Positions 21,863 to 31,807 of a DNA stretch of 64,000 nucleotides are shown here, in pieces. Made by a program: the position numbers and the translations under genes. The notes beneath the pieces are model-generated. The model did not search any database, was not told the origin of the DNA, and saw only the letters and a list, made by a program, of their open reading frames with translations. Numbering within the stretch: position 1 is the first letter of the stretch; each line of letters begins with the position of its first letter. Location: the NCBI GenBank assembly GCA_947179485.1, contig OX359246.1, positions 29,264,001-29,328,000 on the forward strand, written 5' to 3'. The stretch comes from Allacma fusca. Taxonomy: Eukaryota > Arthropoda > Collembola > Symphypleona > Sminthuridae.

Positions 21863-24800
21863 ATGACTTCATTAAAAATGTGTTTCCTTATACTTACCTT
21901 CGGATTTCCGATAAAAAATTCCGCAAATTCATCTTTCGCAAGCATCCTCAACAACTTTAAATCCTTAACTTTGAGACACTGCTCATACTTTGACATAGTG
22001 CTTTATGAGAGGAAACAAACATCTGCTTCCACCAGAATACACCATGACATTCATTTTTTAGTAAGCCCTTCAACGTCATTCACAATGGTTCGAAGGGATA
22101 TGAAACGCAAAATAAGACTCCTTCCATTTAGATTCTTTCCACGCTGTACAACAATTATTTCAGAATTCGCCCTTAATGAAACCATGGATTCTAAAATGAT
22201 TTCTAAAGTCCTAAAATTTGAAGGTTCACAGCGAACAACATTTTATGTCTTTCACTTCCACAACGCTGAAAAGCGCCATGACGAGTCAAACTCTTTCGCT
22301 AACTTTATTTCCTCTACCAAAAAATTTCTTCATGTGCTGATTCTTACAAGTGATTACTCTGAAAGTTTCCGAATGTTTACAGTCTCAGGTCAAGTAGACA
22401 AATACGCTATTGAAATCAAGGAATTTCAAAAACTAAGGGCGTTTTGGTTTGACGAGATATTGGATTTCGGAGGAGAAGATATGATCTGCATCCTTTGTCC
22501 TAGATGTACTGATGATGAGGAAGAACATAAACGGAAAAAAGATGTACCTTATAGTTCGAAGAAATTTCTTTTCGAAATTAGTGATTACCTCAACGCAACC
22601 CTGGTTTTAGAGCCGAGCCTCGTTATTGAAAAAGACAATTTCGCTAATGGTGAATGGGATGGTTTCATGAGGCCGATGGTAGTTGGCTCTGCAGCCATCT
22701 CCAGTTTAATTAAATACACGCCAAAGCATCTCAAATATGTTTACATCACTGGTCTTTTTATTCACGGTTCCCAAATTCGCTTTATAACAGCTCTGCCGAA
22801 GAAGGCATCCTTCAATTCCCTTTCAAGATTTATTGAGCCTTTCAGCAGATTGGTTTGGGCCGGATTTATTATTAGCTTCGTCGCTATGTTAAGTATCGTG
22901 CAATTTATCAATCACTATAGCTACTTTTCATACAATGGTGCTAGTTCAGAATTGTGCTTGGCATTCAACTCAAAGACATATCTACATAAACAAACGTATT
23001 ATCGCACAGCCTTAGCTCTGCTTAATCCACTTATTGATCAAAGTGCGTTTGCGTCTGTAAACTTCCGTAAACAATCCGCTCTGACTCAGCCCGCTTGGTG
23101 ATGTCTTTTTGGTTTTTAGGCATCATTGCCATGGTGTGCGATTATAAATGCAAAGTTATTTCAATAGTAGTCAAACCACTGTACATTCAGCCACCAACCA
23201 CATTCGAGGAGCTTGCATATTCGGACTATGAAATTGGTGCGGTTTTTTATAATATTGCAGTTCTACCATGGCTAAGTAGATTAAACAATAGTGTGAGCAA
23301 AGCCCTTGCATCCAGAACGAAGGCCTACGATTTCCAAACGCCTGGCGTAAGAACTGATACTCACACTTATTAGTACACGTGTTAGAATAATCAACTAATT
23401 GTAAGAAACAAGCCGCGTTGTGGCTTGAATGACTCTCTGGGCTTAATGTTTTAAATTGAATTGCTGGTAAAAAAAAGTACATAGTAGAGCTGGTAAAGAG
23501 TGTCAATGACATTGTGACTTAACTCCTTTCCAGCCGAACAAACCTAAACGTCTATGTCCGACATTATGACAGGACCACCACAAGGATAACCCCCATGTGC
23601 ATAGTTGTTTAAACAAAAGACCGTTAGTTTTAGTGGGCAAGGTTGGAGATGATTTCTGTTGGATGAGAATTTTTTTACATTTTGTTCAGAAAATCTTGCG
23701 CGAAAATACATGCCAGATTGTTGACTCGGAATTCGAAATTTAGGATGACATTCAATTTGCCTGAACGACATTTAATGAGCTTTTAAATTATTTACTAATT
23801 ACTGAGATACGACATCGCGAGCGAGTTATCGCAGTTTTTTGAAAATCACGAAGGTTCCCAAAACCGATATTTTTAAAAGTTCCAACGCTCAACCAGAATG
23901 AATTTGAATTTTTTTAATGATTTTAAAAGCTTCATAAAGGACAGTGATTAGTCATGAGGGTAGGCAAGGTGTCAGATTATCTTTCTTGGAAAACTAAACA
24001 TGGTTGATGTTTTTGTAGGAAGCGTTTGGTAGGATACTTTTTATTTTATCACCATAATTTCGAAATTTATTTCTAAACTTCATCCAAGAACAATTATAAA
24101 TTATAAGATTATATTAAAAGATTATAAGTCGATCTACTAGGACTATAATAACTATTATAATCCTGAGAGATCGTCTGAGTCAGTTTTGAAGTATGAGAGT
24201 GAGTATTTAGACCCGGATTTTCACATGCCAGTTCAGATGATTTTATCTTGTAGAGCAAAAATAAATATCTTTAAAACGAAAGTTAACTGTTAGGTTGAGA
24301 CATCCTAATCAAAATTTATTGAAGGTTTTTAGCAGTCCCCAAACACCCGTAAACTATTATTCAAAATTTGAAACCCGGGTTACAGTCTAGAGTTACTCAG
24401 AGTTTTGCTTTTTCCTAAAGATTATAAAGCAGCAGGAAAATTAAAAGTACGCATCTCCAGGTTAACACGCTTATTTTTTTAAACTAAGCATTGTGATTAT
24501 ATTTTTCAACAGTGCTATAAAGGAGTCGTGAAATGGGACATGGCATGCTTTGTCAGCGATCAACTAGTTAACGTCATTGGTTTGAAGTTCATGACGGACA
24601 TTTATGGTCAGAAAATGTTTATGTACTCCAAGGATTCATTTGATATTGCACCACTGGGAATAACTGTTAGCAAATATTTTCCTCGGCTTGCCGGTATGTT
24701 TTGTAACTACTGTGTCAATGACGACGCAAGAAAAACAAATATGTGTTTTTTAATTATTCATTACGATTTAATTGAAGGATTTATCTTATGGTTCATGGAA

Positions 24801-25224
24801 TCATTTTAATTTTGCAGTGGCTTTCAATAAGCACGTTAAAATATTCAAAGATAATGGAATTTCTGATTACTGGAATCGGAATCGCCAGGATCAGAATGAG
24901 CTTGAAGGTAAGCAATTCGCAAAGAAACGTGTCAAGAAGGAGAAATACTACGCCCAGAATACGAAATAAGATCTTTCAGTCCGAAAACCAATAAATTTAG
25001 CATTGCAGCTTTACATGTATGGTCTTGAAAGTGCCTCGGTGTGCTTTGTCCTAGAGAGCGGTTTAAAAAGAACGTATTTACTGATTTACACTTTACAAAA
25101 AGTTATATCGGTTGCAGTTCCACGGTTGAAAAAATGTATTTTGTATTTGTGGGGGTACTTGAAAGTATTACAATGTAGTTCTTTTACAAAAATAATCTCC
25201 AGAATATTCAGCAGGTTAAAATAA
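21863..25224 (+). pseudogene. Ionotropic receptor (IR) copy 2, frameshifted
   Basis: Paralogue of IR copy 1 in the same orientation, about 12 kb away. Exons: 21863-23346, 24513-24693, 24818 to 25224 (or 24818-24907 plus 24980-25224). It has the same order of features: signal peptide, ectodomain with CILCPRCTDDEEEHKRKKD, M1 (VWAGFIISFVAM), pore region (ALLNPLIDQSAFASV), M2, PTTFEELAYSDYEIG, and LALQLYMYGLESASVCF. Against copy 1, exon 1 lacks one base between 23060 and 23080 (after FASVNF), which shifts the frame to TGA about 10 codons on; the frame is regained from 23095. An in-frame TAA at 24967-24969 replaces a glutamate codon of copy 1, but it falls inside a possible 72-nt intron. Exon 2 is intact and carries the empty Foldback site. 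The first intron is about 1.2 kb against 0.2 kb in copy 1. Confidence 0.83.
23347..24512. other. Enlarged first intron of IR copy 2
   Basis: GTAAGA donor and TTTTTCAACAG acceptor match copy 1, where the same intron is only 201 bp. The extra 960 bp shows no transposon ends or coding motif. Splice signals are unchanged despite the expansion. Confidence 0.65.
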
Positions 25225-25264
25225 GCTATTTCGTAGATAATTTCTGAAAAATCAAAATCACTAT

Positions 25265-26552
25265 TAGTGCTCCGCATGGGTACAAAAATGTTGTACCTGG
25301 ACCTGAACCTGTACCTGAATCATGGGTACATGGATTTTTTGAACCTATACCCGTACCTGTACCTGAATACCTGGGTTCAATTTTCCTGAACCTGTACCTG
25401 AATCATGGGTACATGGATTTTTTGAACCTATACCCGTACCTGTACCTGAATACCTGGGTTCAATTTTCCTGAACCTGTACCTGTACTCTAACTCAATCAG
25501 AAGTACATGTACCTGAAAAGTACCTGTACCCAAAAAGTACCCAAAAAAGTACCTGTACCCGGGTATATTTTAAAAGTACCTGTACCTACCTGGGTATTTT
25601 CGATTGTACTAATTTAAAGGATTACCTAAGATATTACACTAAATAAAAAATTAAATATCTGTCACCAAGACATTTTGACTTAATGAATTTATTTATCATA
25701 TTAGATTTTTTATTATTTTTTATTCTTCGAAAGCATGACTAAGTAATTACTGGAATTATTAGTAGCTATAAATGATTGCATAAAGGTTGAAAAGGTAACA
25801 GACAGCAAAGTCTACGATATGAATATGTTCAATGTAAGAATACAAATGCAGTGTAATATTTTCTAAACTTTCAATAATGCGGAGAAATTAAACGACTAAG
25901 AATTTGTTTTGCAACCTGATTTCGCAATAGAAAACATTTGTTTAGATTCAAACTCCCCAGATTTTAACTTTAGCCAAGCTTGTAGAAAAAAACATTTCCT
26001 ACCGTATCTCCACTCTTATAAAAACGTTTATGCGTCAGAAAAACTGGGCCATCGGAGAAGGCTCGCTCTATCTGTACTCCAGTTCCAGGAACTGCTAAAA
26101 AATCTCTGATCATTCCAGCTAATGCTGGGTAACTATCCACGTGTTCCTATATGGTGGAATTAGTTTTCATGACTGAGGTTATACATATAAATTTTGATAT
26201 AACATGTTTCAAGGTCAAAAATTCGGATGAGTTTTTAAAGCTCAACAACACATTTACAGGCTTTACTTGAAAATTATGATTGACTGAGAAGTACCTGAAA
26301 GTTCAGGTATTTTATATTCAGGTTCAGGTATTTACCCAGTGAGTACCCGTACCTGATGGGTTTATACCCAAAAGATTTGTTTTTGAACCTGTACCCATAC
26401 CTGAACCTGAACCTGAATTTTCTGGTATCCAACGACTGAACCTGAACCTGTACCCAAATTGGATGGGTACAAAAAGTATGTACCTGCTACGTACCTGTAC
26501 CTGAACCTGTACCCAAATACCCGGGTAAAACCTGTACCCATGAGGGGCACTA
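25265..26552. mobile_element. hAT-type MITE downstream of IR copy 2
   Basis: Left end TAGTGCTCCGCATGGGTACA, right end inverted TAGTGCCCCTCATGGGTACA. Perfect 8-bp duplication atcactat at 25257-25264 and 26553-26560. Length 1288 bp. Both ends carry many GTACCTGAACCTGTACC-like subterminal repeats in inverted orientation; the centre (about 25600-26280) is unique AT-rich DNA with no transposase. It begins 40 bp after the IR copy 2 stop codon. Confidence 0.93.
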
Positions 26553-26795
26553 ATCACTATCAGTAGATTACAGGATAATGAATTCGTAATTAACAGTAAA
26601 TGTCCCAGGACAATTTTATCAAGGAACTAAAGCATTTATTGTGGACAGAAATTCCGTCCCGCTCCGAATCCGATTACCCGCGGGGAAAATTGTATTGCTC
26701 CCATCCAATCCTAAATAACCACGGGGACAATGTTTCTGTCCATCCCGAACATTGGGACATGAGGACAAAATTTGTTTTCCGATTCGTACCAGCAC

Positions 26796-27593
26796 CAAAG
26801 GTGTCCAAATGACTCACAATCAGCCTATCCTATATCCTTCCTATTTATAAAATTTGAACCGAGCCTACATATATGCCTACATTTTAACCGCCGAATAGAT
26901 CAGCCTATCCTACATCCTTCCTATATGGGGTCCAGCAAGCCTACGTATTAGTCTACATTTCACTAAAAAATTAGCTCAACGAATTCTACACCCTTCCTAA
27001 ATCTTATGTGTTTTTCATAACTGACAGACTATTTAAGACCATTCTACTCTAATAAATTAAAAATCCTGTCTCCAGTAAATGGGGTTGAAATAAAATAGTT
27101 GAAGTTCAGACACCTTGAACAAAGCCCTAAGAGCAAAATAGTATGGATATTGATTTGATTTACTCCGGAAATAGTACGCAAATTTTACAACATTGGTCAA
27201 AAGGGATGTCACACTTAAGATTTCCTTAAGTTCCCACTTTACCTAATATTTAGAAGTTTCGATTTCGGTGAGGTTTCAGCGCATATCAAGGCGAGATAGC
27301 ACGTACTTTTCACGCTTGAACCACTCCGTAAAACAATTTGCAAATACCAGGCGCCGACTATTCTTTAATTTTCATTTTGTCCATTTCATATGCCACTAAA
27401 TGAAGATGACATGCTTCAATAGCCTACATATATGCCTGCAATTCTACGACGGTTGAGCCTACCTATTTTATAGGCTAGGTTTTAAGTGAATATTCTTGCA
27501 CCCTATTTTGCCTACAAGCCTCTTTAAAAAAATCCTCGCACCCTATAAATAGCCTACAAATAGGCCTATATGTAGGATAGGCGGACACCTTTG
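26796..27593. mobile_element. hAT-type MITE with CAAAGGTGTCC ends
   Basis: CAAAGGTGTCC at the left and its reverse complement at the right; GCCTATCCTA recurs just inside both ends. Perfect 8-bp duplication accagcac at 26788-26795 and 27594-27601. Length 798 bp. The interior has many TAGCCTAC/GTAGGC-type motifs and no coding frame. Confidence 0.92.
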
Positions 27594-27601
27594 ACCAGCA
27601 C

Positions 27602-29267
27602 ATATAAAATTAATCGCCGATTGTGTCTCGAAAATTGGGACACAATTAAATTACTATCCGACCTGGACGGTGAAATAATTCTTACTGTCTCGAAACCATT
27701 CTAAACGTAAATAATATTTTTTGAACAATGATTATAATTTATTATAGTTTTAAAGTAATTATAGTTTTATGTTCACTCGTTAATGAAATCCTCTCTTCTA
27801 AGTTGAACGAGTGGACATAGTCGACATGTACGTGACTGTGATGGCAAGAGTCAAAGATGCATCGACAACCATAGGCATCAATATACGCCCCACATGAAAA
27901 TTGTCCTAGGAGCCAGATAGATATATATTTCGAAATTTTAAAAAATTTCAAAAATTAGAACTCTAAATTTAGTTTGACTAGTTTATTGCACTTCTGTTAA
28001 ACACACTGAAATTATACAATAATTCATAGTGGCCTGTGATTGTTGAATGGCGAGTCAAAGAAGTTGGCAATAATATCAATTGTCATTTGCGATCATCGGA
28101 ATATTAAATATTAACTCTTAGAACCTGCGAAACTCATACCGGAAACTTGACGACAACATATTTTGTACATGCAATTAAATTAGGGTGAAGGGTTTCCACT
28201 CTACACGTTTTCACCCAAAGATCCATCCTCTGTATTAACATCGCTTTGTTTTTAATAAAGCTGGCCAAACTTGGGCATTCTCCTTTATAAAAATATGTTT
28301 TTTACTCAAACGCATAATACTCTTGTTTAATAGAAAGGGTATTATCTACGGAAGGAGTAAACGCGTACCCGTAGAGACCCTGGTCCTTCGAATACTATTC
28401 CAGCCAGTAGTTTTGAAGGCTTATTAGCAAGAAACCCCGAATTCGAATTGTACAGCGGCTATTACAAAATCCTTATACTCCATTAAATTAATATTTAGTT
28501 ATACAATAGTAAAAACCCTGTGCTTCACAGTGATAATTATTTCGATGAGAGATGGTAGTTGTGTGTGTAGAAATTAAAAGCTAAACAACATGCGAATCAA
28601 GCCCTGTCGTGGAGACTTATTGTATGCCTAAATCTTGCGAGCTTTTTTTTAAAGTAGCACGAGGAGCTTTAAACAAACGGACAGGTACTCCTCATTAATA
28701 ATAAGGACTAGTAAAAGCCCTGTGCTTCGCACAGGGGTAATTACTTGAAAATTGTGAGAGTATACACAAAACCGTAAATTGCTATAGATCCCGTGTCATG
28801 GCATGTCGAGAAGGCTTAATATTAATAGCCCGCTTCGCTGGGCAAAGTAATCTCATATAAGATATGGCAATAGTTGGCAATTCATCATCAAAAAATTATG
28901 GTACAACGCTCCAGCCCACTAGGGCGCATTGATAATTTAAAATAGAAAAAGTGAAAGGAATTTATATTAGCGGAACATTTTTCAATTGCTATTGTTACTA
29001 AAGTCCATGGTTCCTACAAATCAATCCTTAATTCCTAATGATATTTTTAGGGGATATAACAAAGATCAAATGTAAGGATGTAAAGGATTGTAATTAAAAA
29101 ATAGTGAACAAATAACTTCAGCAATACAAATTCTGAGAATTTATATGACATTATATACAAAAACTGTTGCAATACGTACTTTCAATTCCATTTGCTTTTT
29201 TCTTGTAAGAATCCAGCACTTATGTATGTGTACAAAGTTCTGTAATTAAAATTGTTTTCTCCTCAAA
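27602..29267. other. Non-coding stretch with a family of small GC hairpins
   Basis: No gene recognised. Three related short palindromes stand out in AT-rich DNA: ccctgtgcttcacag near 28516, CCCTGTGCTTCGCACAGGG at 28718-28736 (8-bp arms, TTC loop), and GCCCGCTTCGCTGGGC at 28828-28843. The first two are each preceded by agtaaaa. These look like ends or internal hairpins of a decayed repeat family. Confidence 0.55.
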
Positions 29268-29275
29268 TTTGTCAG

Positions 29276-30229
29276 TAGAGCTTCCTTCGGGTTTCCGAAA
29301 TCCCGAAGTTCCGTGTTTGGAAACGGAACGGAACAATTTCAGAACATTATTTTTGGTTCCGTCATTGAATCGGGACAAAACCGGAACATGATCATTTGTA
29401 ACGCTGATACTGGGACCGGAACGGTTCAGAGCATCGGTACGAAAAATGTCACATTTAATTTATGTAATTGGAAAGCGGAATTGCTTTGTTTCGTTCCGAT
29501 CCGTTCCGGTGCTGTTTCAGAAGTTTTGCGCCATCGTTCAACAAAAATGGAAACATGTTTCTTTTCGCTCTGGCTTGTAATCATGCTTTATTTGGCAAAA
29601 TTACTGTATTGGATGGATAAAGTTAACGATTTCATTTGCATAAATTTTCGTGAAGCCCGCGAAATTGCAGATATACAGATATAATGTGAGTATCGATTTC
29701 CATAAAAATTAACGGAAGCTAATTTTATTTGCTTTAAGGCTTGGCTTAACGCTTTTACTATCGAAAAAATTCAATTTATTTCAAAGAAAATGTGCAGTTT
29801 CAAGTAGTACAGCTCGTTATTTCAAATATTGATTGTCGTTCCATAATATAATAATATCCTGATTATCCTAAAATCCGTATTTTGAAATACAGAATAGAAA
29901 TGATTTGTAATCAAATACCAAACTTGTACAGCATTATAGTAGTTGTAGAAATATTACAGCTAATATAATTGCATTTCATGTGCATGTAGTGAAAAATTCC
30001 GAAATGCTTCGGAACAGAACGAATTCGGAACAGAAAAATTAGCATAATCCGGACCGGAACACAAACTGTGACGGAAACAAAACTTTACTTCTTTGTTCCG
30101 AGCGGTTTCAGTTAAAATGTTCCGATGTCCCAAAAATCGGAACGGAACCGGGAACGATATTTTCTGTAGGTTTCGGAACGGAACGGAATTTCCTACGGAA
30201 CAAAAATGTTGAACACATTGGAAGCTCTA
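29276..30229. mobile_element. hAT-type MITE with TAGAGCTTCC ends
   Basis: TAGAGCTTCC at the left and its reverse complement at the right, flanked by the perfect 8-bp duplication tttgtcag at 29268-29275 and 30230-30237. Length 954 bp. Subterminal sequence is full of CCGTTCCG/CGGAACGG motifs on both sides; a 123-codon frame at 29313-29684 crosses these repeats and has no motif, so I do not call it a gene. Confidence 0.93.
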
Positions 30230-30237
30230 TTTGTCAG

Positions 30238-30939
30238 TGCTGTAACCAAACTTAGTTTTTCTCACTACCAGACTTAATTTAATCCAAATTTGATGATTTA
30301 TGTCTAATGTTTATAATAATTATGATTAGCGCTTTTAAGTGACAATCTAAAATTGCATAATATTGCGAGCTTTGAGTATGCTGCAAGCAGTTGGTATATG
30401 CCGAGAAGCACTGCGAGCTGAGCGAGCTGAAAAATCTCACCTCTGCGACAACGTTTCAGCCCGCTGTGCTTCTCGGCTTGCTGTATGTACCACCGACTTG
30501 CTTGGCTATGAGCCGCGAAGATTTGAATTGTAAAGCCAAAGCCGCGAAAGTTTAAATCAACGGACAGGTCGAGTTCAATAAGAATAAGGATTGCTAGCAT
30601 ATTCGCCTTACCATACCGGTTACTCATAGGTAAACATTTCAGTTGTTTTTCGTATAATTACCTCCGTGACTCGTTTTCCTTCCTCATAAATAATATCGCT
30701 CAGCTTTTGTTTTTTAAGCTGAAAAGCAGAATGCTATGAGGAAACTATGTACTGTAGCCCTGAAAAGTCTAGATCTAATCTAGAATTGTATGATCGAAAA
30801 AAATCAATGCATCATGATCACGCTATGTCACATAAATTGAAGGCAAGCCCTAGTTGGTACTATAATAGACTAGACACGTCTGATGAAGAAGGTGATGCTA
30901 ATATTTGTAAGCAATAAAACGAGCGTGTCAAATTTATTT
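30238..30939. other. Intergenic, with a 12-bp stem inverted repeat
   Basis: No gene recognised. GCCGAGAAGCAC at 30400-30411 pairs with GTGCTTCTCGGC at 30466-30477 across a 54-bp loop that itself contains GCGAGCTGAGCGAGCTGA, a small direct repeat. Could be a hairpin or part of a decayed MITE. Confidence 0.55.
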
Positions 30940-31611
30940 TCATTTAGTTACATAGACGGTACACTGTTTATCCGGAAAGATACATGATCTATATCTGTGA
31001 GTATCCTTCTGTGTGGCACTTGTATCAATAAGAATGTAACCATGCGGTTTGGAAGTTGAATCCTTGTACGCGGTTTCCAATACTTCATGCCGTTTACCAA
31101 AATTTATTTGCCTTCCCAAAATGTTAATAAAGGTAGAATCTTTAACAAATTTAAAGCATATGATGTATTTTGCATTTCTTGTTAGCACTGTTGCACCTTT
31201 TTGGTAGAAATTTTGAAGAATTAGAATAAACATATTACGGTGATGACTTTCACGGCAGAAAAGGTTTTCAACTTTTTCCCCCATTGTTGCTTCCGTCATC
31301 AAATCGTAAATTATTACCAAAACTGGAATTGCATTCCCTTCATCTACATCATATTCTAATCCTCGGATAAACTCGATTTTATTGTTTGCATCTTTTTGCA
31401 TTTCTCCAAATAATACCGGTTGGTATTCGGAATTACAATAAATAATTCTTTCCACCTTTGGATGAAATATTTCATTTCGTCGTTTTATTATTTCAGCGAC
31501 TAGTACTGATTTTCCAGATTGCGAAGGCCCGGCAATAATTAAATTCCCAGGCACATGTAGCCTATAGTCAAACTCATCACCACTTGTCATTTTTTTCGAC
31601 CCCGTTATCAT
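30940..31611 (-). CDS. FtsK/HerA-type DNA packaging ATPase of a Polinton/adintovirus-like element
   Basis: 223 codons, uninterrupted. It has a Walker A GPSQSGKS near residue 30, a Walker B-like VLVIIYDLMTEA near residue 99, and the family hallmark CRESHHRNMFILILQNFY, matching the SHH-N and QN-F blocks of A32-like packaging ATPases in Polintons and adintoviruses. In those viruses and elements the enzyme pumps DNA into capsids. The Walker B usually reads DDLM; here the first acidic residue is tyrosine. It lies 200 bp downstream of the DNA polymerase on the same strand, the expected association. The frame is open although the neighbouring polymerase is broken. Start at 31611 is the first ATG in frame. 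Confidence 0.85.
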   Translation of the reverse strand: MITGSKKMTSGDEFDYRLHVPGNLIIAGPSQSGKSVLVAEIIKRRNEIFHPKVERIIYCNSEYQPVLFGEMQKDANNKIEFIRGLEYDVDEGNAIPVLVIIYDLMTEATMGEKVENLFCRESHHRNMFILILQNFYQKGATVLTRNAKYIICFKFVKDSTFINILGRQINFGKRHEVLETAYKDSTSKPHGYILIDTSATQKDTHRYRSCIFPDKQCTVYVTK

Positions 31612-31807
31612 ATGAAAATGTTAATTTCAAATAAATGATCTCCAATGTTTTTTTATCCAGTTTATTAATTCAATTTTCTCAACAGTGATAATCACATCCT
31701 CATCAACAACAACAACACCAATATTTTCATGCATGTTCTTTTGACATGACGTTCAAGAGAATACTAAATTATTACTATAGATTAATCTTATTTAAATCTA
31801 AACTTGA

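Larger units (their letters stand above)
20225..26620. repeat. Second copy of the IR-containing duplicated block
   Basis: Block similar to roughly 9260-16230. Shared sequence includes the promoter-proximal region (aaatcc-tcaca followed by tagct, and aatgacaaa), the whole IR coding region and about 50 bp of 3' flank. Insertions of different MITEs in the two copies happened after, or differently from, the duplication. Confidence 0.8.

Noticed and set aside
29313..29684. 123-codon plus-strand frame
   Set aside because: Lies across the subterminal repeats and interior of a MITE with clear ends and target duplication; no motif.
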